From positions 372,001 through 436,000 of the forward strand of contig BRXU01000014.1 in NCBI GenBank assembly GCA_030267565.1: a DNA stretch of 64,000 nt, read 5' to 3'. The first letter of the stretch is position 1; every line of letters begins with the position of its first letter. The translations under genes and the position numbers were made by a program. Positions 11,472 to 22,600 of this stretch are shown in pieces. The notes under the pieces were generated by a model. That model saw only the letters and a program-made list of their open reading frames with translations, made no database searches and was not told where the DNA came from. This DNA is from Pleodorina starrii (Eukaryota; Chlorophyta; Chlorophyceae; Chlamydomonadales; Volvocaceae).

Positions 11472-13461
11472 CGAGCCGTGCGTGGCTGCCGCTGGCGCAC
11501 GCAGTGACCACTGCCTGACTACACTCGACGCGATGAGCATGACGTGTGGTTGCGCTGTATGTCGTCCTGGCTTTTTACTGGTTGTTCATTTAATTGCTTG
11601 ATCGAGTGCTCCGTTCCTTAAGTGTATGTGGACAATCAATCAAGGAGGCGTTAAGCGCACTATCTATATATCCGCTGTTCGCCCCCATCCAGACGGCCTG
11701 CTGCTGCTGGAAGTGAGGCTGCTGCTGCTGCGAGAGTCCATCCCTGCTGCGGGCTGCGTGGCTCTGAATGGTCTCTTCCACGGGTTGGAATGCTGCTGGG
11801 TAGATGGGGCGGCGCGCGGGCGGCGGGTTGGGGCGGCGACCTGTATCGGGCGCGCCACTCTTCGTTCCGTGCGTCCAGGAGTGTCTGCGACAGTGTGTAC
11901 GCAATTGTGTTCAGTGCGTGTGCGATGCGTGGCCATCAACACCTTGGCGGTATGGCCGGTAGGTGCTGCGTGCTAGCTGGGGCTCAACGAAGGAACTCCA
12001 AAACACGCATCGCCGCCGCGCGCCGCTTCCACGCACCGCTGCTGACGTTTATATATACATAACAACTTACAACATACGGACTGCTTATCCTGTGTGCCGC
12101 ATCACTTACGATACGGAGTGGGTAAATTTACTTAGCGTTTGGGGAGTGGGTTTGGCGAATTTCTTCGATTCCGTGAGACCAGTACATGCATACTTGCTTT
12201 GCGGCGGGGCAAGCGAGGTCGTATGCCGATTGGGGTCGAGGTAGGGGGCAAAGGGTTCTCGGCTGTGGGGCAGCAGACACATCGATCCCCACGTCGGGGT
12301 CATCGATATCAGCAGGGTCGTCTTGATGATGGTCGATGGGTAGGCGGGCGGGGGCCGCTCGCTCCCGGCGGCGGGCCTGCATGCCTCAATTCGACGGATC
12401 CCTACGTACAGCTACGTAGCAGTGGCCTTACTTGTTTTGTTTTGCGTGTCCTGTGCTGACGTCCCTTTTATTCCTGGCGGGTGACCGCCGGATCCAGACA
12501 TACTATTCTTATATTCAGTTATCGTTGTTGCTCGCTCGGCCAGCAGCAGCAGCGAGGCCTTCCTTGACTGGATGGGACGTCGGAGACAGGTAGCTTCGGC
12601 AGCTGCCACCCAGAATAGGGCACGAGGCGCTGAGCTGGTGCTGAGCTGGCGAGTCCGTTGCATACATACACATGTAACATGTGAGCATGTGATGAGCCTG
12701 TGATGATGAGCCTGTGAACCTGCGTGTGAGCCTGCGTGTGAGCCTGCTGTGAGCTTGTAAGGAGGGATGAGCGAGAGCGAGGAGGTAGCGTGTGTGGTCC
12801 CCCGCCGGCGGGTGCTGCTCGTACGCATGCATGGCTGGGTCGATGTGTCGATAGTGGCATGCAGGACGGAGAGAAACGACTACGTTGCTTATTAGACTAG
12901 TGCAATGAAAACGGAGGCGGGAACTCGTTGTCGCTGCATGCATGTACGGGTGTGCGAGTGGACTGCACCCTTGACCTGCATGCATGGCCGGGTCAAGTGC
13001 TCTGGGAGCGCAGCAGTATGTTTTTAACTTTAACTTAATTTGGCTTAGCAGCAGCGGGTCCCAGCAGGGCGCTGCCGCCCCCGGGGCCTGCGTGCTGAGT
13101 CGGTTTGTTGGTTTTGCAAAATGTGGCAGCGGCGAGGTGCATGCTTGCCAAAGCGGCGGCCAAGGTGCCATGCATGCATGCCACCGCCTTCTGATATACC
13201 GCAGCTGCAGCCGTAAGTACGTACAGTGGATAAACCGAGGCATGGAAGAAGTACGGCGGGCCTGCTGGATTGCGGACTGCCATTGCGGTTGAGTTGGTTG
13301 GTATGTAGCGCTGCCTCGTTCGCATGCGCCTTGGAACAAGCGGCTCGATCGATCGGCCCGGTACGCGGTGGGGGCGGGGCGCCTTATTGCAGAGGCTGAT
13401 GAGCGATTGATGCCGCCGCGGATGGAACCAGCCGCTCCATCCGTCCCACAGCAGGCACATT

Positions 13462-13513
13462 TGAGCGACGAATGTCTGAGCCCTAGATACTCCCGTCAAG
13501 GAAGATAGCAAGC
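13462..13513. mobile_element. Truncated copy of the MITE-like element
   Basis: About 52 bp matches the right half of the element at 8700-8752 with a few substitutions and one missing base, including the aagatagcaagc terminus. The left half is absent. Confidence 0.6.
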
Positions 13514-14614
13514 CTGGTGCCATGGTGGCAGTGGATGGGCTTTAGGTCGCCAAATGCCCGGTACCGGCGGACGGCATGCAGGAGTGGCCTGCTGATCCGT
13601 GCTGGGCCACTGGCAGGCATCTAATGAGCGGCACTGGGCCAATGGCGGCGTGGCAGGCATTTACTTGCCGAGTAGCGCCGCCGTCGCCGGTTCCTTCCGG
13701 TCGACGTCGACGGGAGGTGAACCGGAGGATGTAAGTGTGGACACGATGCAATGGCTGCCGTGCTGGGCAGGCGGCGGCGGCTTGCTTGTTCCTGCTGGGG
13801 ATGTGCCAGGTACATTCGTTCATTCGGCAATGCTCCTGTTTCGAGGTAGGCGGGGGACACAGCTCATCAGATTCAAATATCAAATGAAGTCCATTCGTGC
13901 TTGTGCCGCTTCGTCCAACCTACCGGCGAGGTCCGAACATGCGCATGCAGCCCCTACGGAAGCGCCTCCGCCACATACCATCAGTATAACCCAGATTAGC
14001 ATAGCCGTCACCGTAGATTAACGCCATAGCATGTAGGAGACCTCGGTAAATATATACACTGCTACTGCTTTTACCATAGTCGCTACGGTTCGTTGCATGC
14101 GCAGCCCAGCGAGGCCGCACATCTTAGGATGATGCCAGTGTCGCTGCCGCCACTTCAATGCTGACAGCGCCATCCGAATGTCCCTTATGAAGGCCCGGGT
14201 CCCATCGCATTAACAAAACACCAACGCATAATCCCCCCGCAACCTTTTTAAATAGACCTGGATGGTGCATGATCAGCGGCGCAACACGACTTTAGGGGAG
14301 GGGGAGGGGGAATTCACCGTGGACCAAAAGGGTCGAGTCGAGATTCGTCCGGTTCGCGTGGCTGCATCACCGCATTTGCAGCACCCCGGAACTGGCGGTT
14401 CCGGGAACCAGGTCGTGGAGTTCAAATACACGAAAACTGCTACTGCTCGTCGAGATTCGCTGTTAGCCTCCTTCCGCACGGCATGAAGGCAGGGACTCGC
14501 CTCCGGCCAGATAAGAGGCGTCGCACGCACCATTATTCTGGCGTCGTACAAACTGTATGTTGCACACACGCCGTACTTATCATCGGGTAACGAATTCTAC
14601 GCCTTCCGAATGTA

Positions 14615-14639
14615 TGTGGTGAGGGCCGCCCTCACCACA
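14615..14639. repeat. 25-nt palindrome
   Basis: The arms tgtggtgagggc (14615-14626) and gccctcaccaca (14628-14639) are perfectly complementary around a single central C. There is no T-tract or gene nearby to suggest a terminator. Confidence 0.85.
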
Positions 14640-15808
14640 AACACCAACCTCAAGCTAGCATCAACATAGTGTATGGGCTGGGGCAGGACTAATTCCAGGG
14701 CTGCACGGCGGTTTCGCGCTTAATGGCAGGCGAAACACCGGGCACATACAACGCCGCCGGCGGGTGAAACTCCCCATCCCCCAACCAGCAAACAGCGGCG
14801 ATCCCGCACAGAACTGGCCAGGGAGGCAATCCCGAGCGCATCACCGGGCGCACATGCGTACGTGCATGTTCGCCGTGCGTTTCATTTCTCCCAAAAGGTT
14901 GAAATAGCGCCGCATGAAGAGCACACGGGTTGCGCAGTTGCGCGCGGCTGACTCACACAGGGCCAGGAGCAGGCCGAGGAGAACTTACCAACTGCCATAC
15001 CGTATATCGACTCCACCACACAACAGGCATTTCACTCCCAACTAGCAAGCCCTCTCAGTCCCGGCAACGCTGGCAGACAGGCAGACACAAGACAGACAGG
15101 CACATGCGCACATGGACAGCCACGCGCTTGGTCCCGCAAACGTCTTCTCGGTCTCAACAGGCAGGAATTAGAACAGTAGAACAGTCCGACACCGGCGCAG
15201 CGCCGAGTAACGGACTCGCCCCCGCGCCCAGTTCATATTCCCCCGGCGGAGGCGCCCTTGCCCCTTCCCCCCGGGCCTGGCACCGCTTCCCACGCCTCCC
15301 CGAAATTCCCCACCCGCCGGCCCCATATTCGGACCGACAGTTCCGAAGTAAAAGGGGGCCCGCCTTTAAGACCACTCGACCTCTCACCGCGCCGCGCCTC
15401 ACCGCTCACTCACCGCGACACCGCAGCCAGCAGCGCCTCTTGGCCCAGCCAAAGCTACCGCCCTGCCACAAGCCCCGCACCCCGGCTTCTCTGCCCCCGC
15501 TTCGCTCCGCTCCTGTCCGTTCATGCGCTTGTTAAGTAACTCCACGGCGACGGCCGCAACAGCCGCAGCGCCGCATCTCTTCGCAGTCACGAATGCTCTC
15601 CTCCCCCTTGCTTTCGAAATCCCTCCATGCTCAACGTGTTGGCAACACCACGCCACGCCACACCACACCAAAACTCCGCACGACGCCACATCGCACACAC
15701 AACCGGACAACGCCTCTTTAGCCCCTAGTCACGTGAACGATAGGGCGAACGAAAAGGCTCGTTATATGGGACGATGTCAGTGCAGCTTATTGTCCAACCT
15801 CCGGTAGG

Positions 15809-16449
15809 TAGCACCCCAGTATCCCCTAGGAAGTGCCTGAGAGTTAGGGCACTGAATTGGTGACCGAGAGGTCACCAATTCGATCCCCGGCCTTCGCAGA
15901 GGGCAAGGTGACCGATGGGGACCCTTGTGTGGGAACGAACAGCAGGTGACCGCATGGCTCTTTAGCCATGTCCCTGTCCCCTGCACTGGTAGAACTCATC
16001 ACGGTTGAATGTTCAAACAATGATGTGTCTGGCAAGAATCTGGGAAGAATGCGTGCGGGTACCCAGATGTGATCTGAGTGAGACGGAGCCCAGACACTGA
16101 GTGGGTGGGAGAAGCAACCCATCTTAGTCAAAAAGGCGGTCACCGCGGTAATGGGCTGTACCCGCCGATGAGGCATCAGTCTGTTCCCTTAACCCACGCA
16201 AGGGCTTACGGTCCAGCGTAATACTTTCTTTCTTTCTTTCTAGCATGCGGGTACCCAGATGTGATCTGAGTGAGACGGAGCCCAGACACTGAGTGGGTGG
16301 GAGAAGCAACCCATCTTAGTCAAAAAGGCGGTCACCGCGGTAATGGGCTGTACCCGCCGATGAGGCATCAGTCTGTTCCCTTAACCCACGCAAGGGCTTA
16401 CGGTCCAGCGTAATACTTTCTTTCTTTCTTTCTTTCTAGCACCCCAGTA
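15809..16449 (+). mobile_element. tRNA-derived SINE with 13-bp target-site duplication and internal tandem duplication
   Basis: The element (15822-16436) is flanked by identical tagcaccccagta at 15809-15821 and 16437-16449. The head carries a tRNA-like promoter region: an A-box-like agttagggcact, then a B-box-like aattcgatccc near 15877. Between them is a perfect 12-bp hairpin with a GAGA loop (15854-15881). The 3' end is a (CTTT)n tail, so the element reads left to right. The 3' body is present twice (16054-16245, 192 bp, and 16246-16441, 196 bp). The second tail has one extra CTTT unit. The first copy also ends in tagca, the first five bases of the target duplication, so the doubling probably happened after insertion. 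tRNA-related SINEs are known in Chlamydomonas. This one sits about 230 bp beyond the stop codon of the Ca2+-ATPase, on the opposite strand. Confidence 0.85.
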
Positions 16450-16669
16450 ACTATCCTCAATGCGGTTCCCAGCGAGAGCGCACTTAAATAACTTTATAAA
16501 CACCTAATAGAAGTCCACCAAGAAACCAGAAATTCAACCGCCGGACAACCGCTCCACCAGACCTTAACACCGCACGCAGGGAAGACAGCTCCAACGCCAC
16601 ATCCGCCAGCGTCCTCGGCCTTCCGAGCAGCTGGAAGGTCGGTGGCCGGCGCTGTGCCGGGCCCCTATA

Positions 16670-19600
16670 TTAACGCTTGGCGGTAAGGCCGCCGTTGCCA
16701 GCCTCGACGTCAGGCCCCACCTTCCCCAACGCGAGGACATTCTGCTCGGCCTGTACGGCGGTACGGTTGTTGGCGTGACTGTGGTGGTGATGGTGGTGGT
16801 GGCCTGCGGCGGCCGCCTCCTCAATCTCCCGAACCAGCGCTGGGTCATCGATCTCGGGCGGGTGCACGGCCTCGAAGCGGACGCAGGCCGGGATGTTTCT
16901 GTATTGTAAAACACGTGAGACACGTCAGATGCATGTAAACAGCCCGTGCAACGGGTTTCATCGCGGGGTGGCATCGGGATGCAGCAGGCTGCAGACGCGG
17001 GATCGGGGACACCAGAGTCGGAACGCATCGGATCGCCATAAAACTCCCCTCGAGCCTTTTACGGTAGCTACAATGGCTGATCGGTACCGTCTCGAAGGTG
17101 ATACCCATCCAGTGACGCCCTGAGGTCCGGCGAGGGAACTCGGGGTCGTCGGGCGGGGCTGGCAGGCTTCACGTAAGGCCCTGGAAGCCCGCCCATCCTC
17201 CGTGTTCCTCCGTGTCCCACCGACCCCAACCCCCCAACCCCAGCTGCAAGCAGTACGTACCAGCGACCCATTTCACGCTCAACCCCCATCCCCAGCATGC
17301 ACGTGCTCCCTGACCTTCCCCCTCCGCCCTCCCCTCCGCCCTCGTAATGAGGCCCACCTGGAGACGAAGCGCGTGAGGATGCTGATGGGCCAGGCGCCCG
17401 TCCCAATGGCGATCGACACCAGCCACTCGTGCCAGTCCAGCGGCTCAACCTGCCGTACGCAAAGCACACACAAACACATATGAACACAAACACACACAAG
17501 CAGACGTGAGCACGACTACATATGGTACATTACATCGACGCCCCTGGCACCACATACATCAATCAAGTGCTGCACACCGATACTGCTACGACGCTTAGAA
17601 CTACCGACACACACGCGTACATGCACTGCTGCTACAAGAGCGACACGCTCTTTCGTATCTGTCCTTCATAGACGATTGGCACTACTAACTCCATAATGAT
17701 ACTGTAACACCAGGACTGCCTGCCTGCCTGCCTGGTATTACTGCTGCTGCGGCTGCTGCTGCTGCAGCCCGAGCAGAGGCCGGCACAACCCCCCCCCCCA
17801 CCTTGAAGAACATGCCCAGCAGATTGATGATGATGGCCTGGAAGCCCATGGTGAGCGTGATGACGGTGATGAAGATCCAGTTGCCGAAAAAGCCCTCAAA
17901 GATGTTGTACTCGTCGTTGATGCGCCGGGCGTTGATCTCGTTGGCGACCTGTGTCAGTTAATGGTATGTAAAAAATGTAATCGATTATGAAGTCGTTGAC
18001 ACAAGGGTCGGTTATGAAGTCGGTGACACAAGGCGCGAATTCAACAGACCTACACGATTGCCAGTGTCCGGATGAGAGCACGAGAACACGTGGCCCCCCA
18101 GAGCATAGTTTGCGGTTGCGGACTGCCATCTTTCCCGACCGTCCTGACTTCGTACTCCACTTTTCTGCTTTCAGTCAACGTGAATAACGTCAAACTCAGC
18201 GTCCATTACGACGTCGTACCCCGTACCTGAGTGCAGATGAAAATGTTGAAGAGCAGCGACAGCGGCCTCTTGTACTCGTCCACCTCGTAATCACTGAACT
18301 CTTCGTCAAGCCTGCCGCCCACAGCCTGCGAGGCAAAGAATTGTACGGATGCCGTACAGGTACAGTACAACCGACAGGCGGGGTACGCACGAGGGCGATT
18401 AGGTGGGAGCGTTTGGGGTGCTAAGGCTAAGGCACACGAGCAGGCAGATCCAATTTTGGCAGCGATGGTGGTGCCGGGACATAAGTGAGGCTGGCAACGC
18501 GAAGGAAGCCACCACCACCGTGAAAGTCGCAGAGGAGGACGCAGCCGGCTCTTCTGCCTCTTTCCTCTTCCTCTTTCCCAGTTTCAACAGAAGGCGAATT
18601 CCACAAGGGCGACCCACCAAATCTGTTCGCGGGATTTCTCCGAACGGGCGCTACAAACCTTATCCGCAACACGGCTCACGGTATATGAACTAAACGAGCT
18701 TCTTTGTGGGCATGTCGCCGCATTGCGAGTAATTGCATCGTTTTGAGGTATTTCAACCTTCGCAAAGGCCTTGTGAAACTCGCCTCTAATAACCCTCACA
18801 ACAGGGACAAGCAGCAGCCCAGGTCCTGACGCCCGACCGCCAATTCACCCCAACCCCCAATCCACACAAAAATACACACGCCACACAAACACAGACGTCC
18901 AGATACAGATACACAAACGCACGTCCACCAAAGCCCCGGGAGGGCGCCAACGCTGTGTCGACCCACCTGCACCCACTGGTTGCGGTCGCAGTTCGTGGTG
19001 TTTCTGCCGTACGATCCCAGGCACAGTGCCGTACCCTGGTCTGCCGGCACGGACTGCGGCGCCCACTGTGAGGTCAGGTTGCACGCCGCGCCGGCCGACG
19101 AGTACGGGTAGCCGCAGTACGACACCGCATTGCAGGTGAAGGCCACCGCGCTGTCCAGGTTCGTGACGTTGACCATGCCGGGCAGCACCTCCCTGCACGG
19201 CGAGTGGGGTGTGAGTGGAGTGGAGCCGAGCCAGTCGAGTGAGTCGAGTGGAGTGACAAGCCGAGTCGAGTGCCGATAGAGTCAGCGGCAACGGCGGCGA
19301 TGGAGCGAGCAACACGGTGAAAATTCGCACATTACGTCTTCGGTTTATTGCCAAGTGCCGGTCTCACACACGTCCAGTTGCCGTCGGCGTCGTTGCAGTG
19401 CCAGGGAACTACACGCGCTCCTCGTATCCCAGTTCCCCACACTCAGTGAGATCACAACAGTGAACTCACAGCAGCGAGATCGCATCACGATCAGTTATAG
19501 CCATTCGATAGCGCCGGACGGTACGCCCCTGCGCCTCCCTCCCTCTCCCCCCGCCTGCCTGCCTGTACATCCGTACTTCCGTACCTGGCGTACTTGCCGC

Positions 19601-22600
19601 ACTCGGTCTGGTAAAAGTACTCCTCGTCGTGAACCTTGTACTGCTCCAAACCCTGGCGGGGCGGGGCGGGGCGGAGAGGGGGAAGGAAATTAGGAAAACA
19701 CCGTCTTGAGTTGGTGGCGGGGCCTGCCGGGGGCCTGGGGCGGACGTTCCGTAGAAGCCCGAGGTAGCAGAGCCCTCAAATGCTTCGGCTCGCTCCGCTC
19801 GACCCTGGGCGAGCGAGAGCGAGAGCGCGGCACACATGCCATGCCTGCTGGTAGATGTTGCCGCATTTCACGCACTTCACGCACTTGACGCCCACTCTCC
19901 CGCACCGCCCCGCGCCCCGCGCGCCACCCCACCTTGGGTCCCTTGGGCAGCAGGTAGAGGCAGAGGAACATCCACAGCATCTGGTACAAGCCCTGCACCA
20001 GGATGTGCTTGGCCATCTTCCAGTTGATCAGCTGCTCCTTGCGGCCGTTGGGGCGCTGCAGCAGCAGAGCCGGGTGGGGGTCCTCCGTGGCAAGCGCCAG
20101 CGCGCCCATGGTGTCCTGGAGTCGGTGGTGGTTGGGGGGTGTAGGGTTGGCAGGTGACGGTTGTCGGTTGGGAAGTGCGGGAGATAGTAGTCAGGGACGA
20201 GAAAGACGAAGCGAGGCGAGGGGTGGTCGGGGGTGGCGGCATGGCGGTGCGCGGTGCGTTAGGAGAGGGTACGTTGAGTGTGAGGGCGAGGGTTAGGACA
20301 GAAGAGAGGCCAGTCCCCATTCGTTACCTGCGAGAGCGCGACCTATCCGCGAGAAGCTAAGGTAACTAGCCGACAGTCCCCACCTCACCTTGTAGGCCAT
20401 CCCCACCAGCACCTCACCACATCGCAACCCACCCCGCCGCCCCCCAGCCCCCAGCCCCGCGCCCACCCCCACCCCCCCCCCCCGACCCCGCCGCCCCACC
20501 GCCCCTACCCCGCCCCACCATGATGAGGTTGACCCACAGCAGCTGCAGAATGTTGAGCGGCTCGTGGCCACCGATGACAGCGCCGATGAAGGCCGTCACC
20601 AGAGCCACAAAGTTCACCGTCAGCTGTTGGTGCAGGTAGAATGCGAAGAGGCGACAAGGGGGAACACAGGCGGGCAGGGAGGCGGGGTTCAAGGGAAGGG
20701 TCAAAGATGCAGGCAGAGAGTTCAAGGCGAGGAGTGATAGTGGAGGGGGTGAGGAGGAGGAAGCGTTGCAGCGGAGGTGGTTGCAATAACAGCTCGCAAG
20801 TTCACCGCTCCTCATCCCCATCCTCTTCTCATCCCCATCCTCCTCTTTCCCAAACTACTCAACAGCTTCTCACCTGGAACTGCAGGAACTTGCGGATGTT
20901 GGAAAACACGGAGCGGCCCCACAGCACCGACTTGACAATGGAGGAGAAGTTGTCGTCCAGGATGACAATGTCGGCCGCCTCCTTGGCGACCTCAGTTCCT
21001 GCGTGAACGGGACGGGTACGTGCAGCAAGTACGGTTAAGATGGGCCAGTCAGTGCAGCACAGCACCGCACCGCACGAAAAAACACACGCGCGGCAAAGAC
21101 CGCTGCCTCCCTCCCGCTTTCTCTCCTTTCCTCCCATCCCCCGCCGAATTAAAAGCACCCCATCCCCCGCGCCCCCGCCTCCACCCCGCCCTTATCTCTC
21201 GATGCTCCGCGCTCACCGGCAATGCCCATGGCCAGGCCCACGTCGCTCTCCTTGAGCGCCGGCGCGTCATTGGTGCCGTCACCCGTCACCGCCACCACCT
21301 CACCCAGCTCCTGGAACGAGGAACAAGACGGACAGGGATGAGCAAGACGGGCAGGGGTGAGGAACAAGGATATGGAGGAAGGAGACCCGAGGTCGGAGCG
21401 ACACGCGAGAAGTGCGGGGTGCTGGGTGGCGGGACCAGACAGCGATGAGAGGGATGAAGTTGAGGAGAAGCGTATGTGGTGATGACGGATGCAGGGGTTC
21501 GGACGCAAGGGAGGCAGCAAAGCAGGGCGGGCGGGCCGTACTTTCCCCCATTGTCCCCAACTGTTTATTGATTTCCTGTCCACCCTACTTCCCCACTGTA
21601 CAAACACACCGACACACTGACCTTGAGCAGCCGCACCAACTGGAGCTTGTCCTCGGGCGAGGAGCGCGCCAGCACCTGTGTACGGCAGGCGGGTGCGGCG
21701 AACCATACATGTCGCACATGACAAGGGGCGGGCCAGCCGGCGGCGTGGCGCCTGCGCTCAACCGGGCTCTCTTGTATCCATTCGGGCCACGCCCCGCGCG
21801 GCCCCACCCACTACGCAGCCCGCTTGCTCGCTCGCCTCCTTTGCCAAGCCCGCCCAGCGCCGTTCCCTCCACCACCCATCTGCGGACACGGCCCAAGTAA
21901 GCCCCTGCGGAACGCCTGCTTTCGTAAGGCAAGCCCGCCCAGCGCCGTCTCCGCTGCCGCCCGCGTTCGGTAATAGCCCAACCAGGGCCCTGAGAAACAC
22001 GCCCTCAGCTCGGCTCAAGCCCGGCTCACCCGCACGTGGTTGATCTTGGACTTCAATTCCTTGAGGGCCTCTGCGTCGCCGTCGTTCATGCGCGCCCGCA
22101 GAGCCACGAAGGACTCGTCCTGATGGGGAGAGCGAGCGATGCGACAGGGGGAAGAGGGAAGGCGTTGTGAAGGGGAAAGGCGTCGTGAAGGCGTGGGAGA
22201 AGGCGGCATGAAGGCGTCGTGAAAGGCGACCGAAGCAACAGCACAAGCACTAACAGCAGCCGAGGGCAGCACCAACCAAGCGCTTCGCGAGTCCGCGGCA
22301 TCGCGGAAGCCACCCGGCCCCATGCCGGCACGGCACCATGCCGCCGCACGGTTACCGCCGCACGCGCTGCCGTACCTTGAGCATGTCCCTGAACGCCGGC
22401 CCCTCCATCGCCACCGGCTCCGGCTTGCCAGGGCCCATGTCGTACAGGATGCCGCACTCGCGCGCAATGTGCCGCGCGGTGTGGATGTTGTCGCCCGTCA
22501 CCATCCGCACGGTGATGCCGGCGCGCTTGCAGGTCTTGACGGCGTCGGGCACCTCGGCGCGCACCGGGTCCTTGATGCCCACGATGCCGATGCAGATGAG

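Larger units (their letters stand above)
11472..15808. other. Gene-poor region downstream of Gln-rich gene B
   Basis: I find no exon chain. The nearest + strand TGTAA after the stop codon is about 1.2 kb away (near 12673), so gene B may have a long 3' UTR. Other contents are degenerate gagcctgcgtgt-type tandem repeats (about 12680-12755), several catgcatg runs (12.8-13.2 kb), half of a MITE (13462-13513), and a 25-nt palindrome (14615-14639). A 74-codon + strand ORF at 14262-14486 has an ATG but no other support. Confidence 0.5.

Noticed and set aside
13599..14021. Third Gln-rich paralogue between 13.6 and 14.0 kb
   Set aside because: The frame has no Q-rich exon, no QEV-type second exon and no matching splice phases.
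20385..20412. Possible small ATPase exon reading GMAYK
   Set aside because: Exons ending LIM (20519) and beginning DTMGAL (20115) join directly in phase 0 and rebuild the conserved NLIMDT motif, leaving no room for it.
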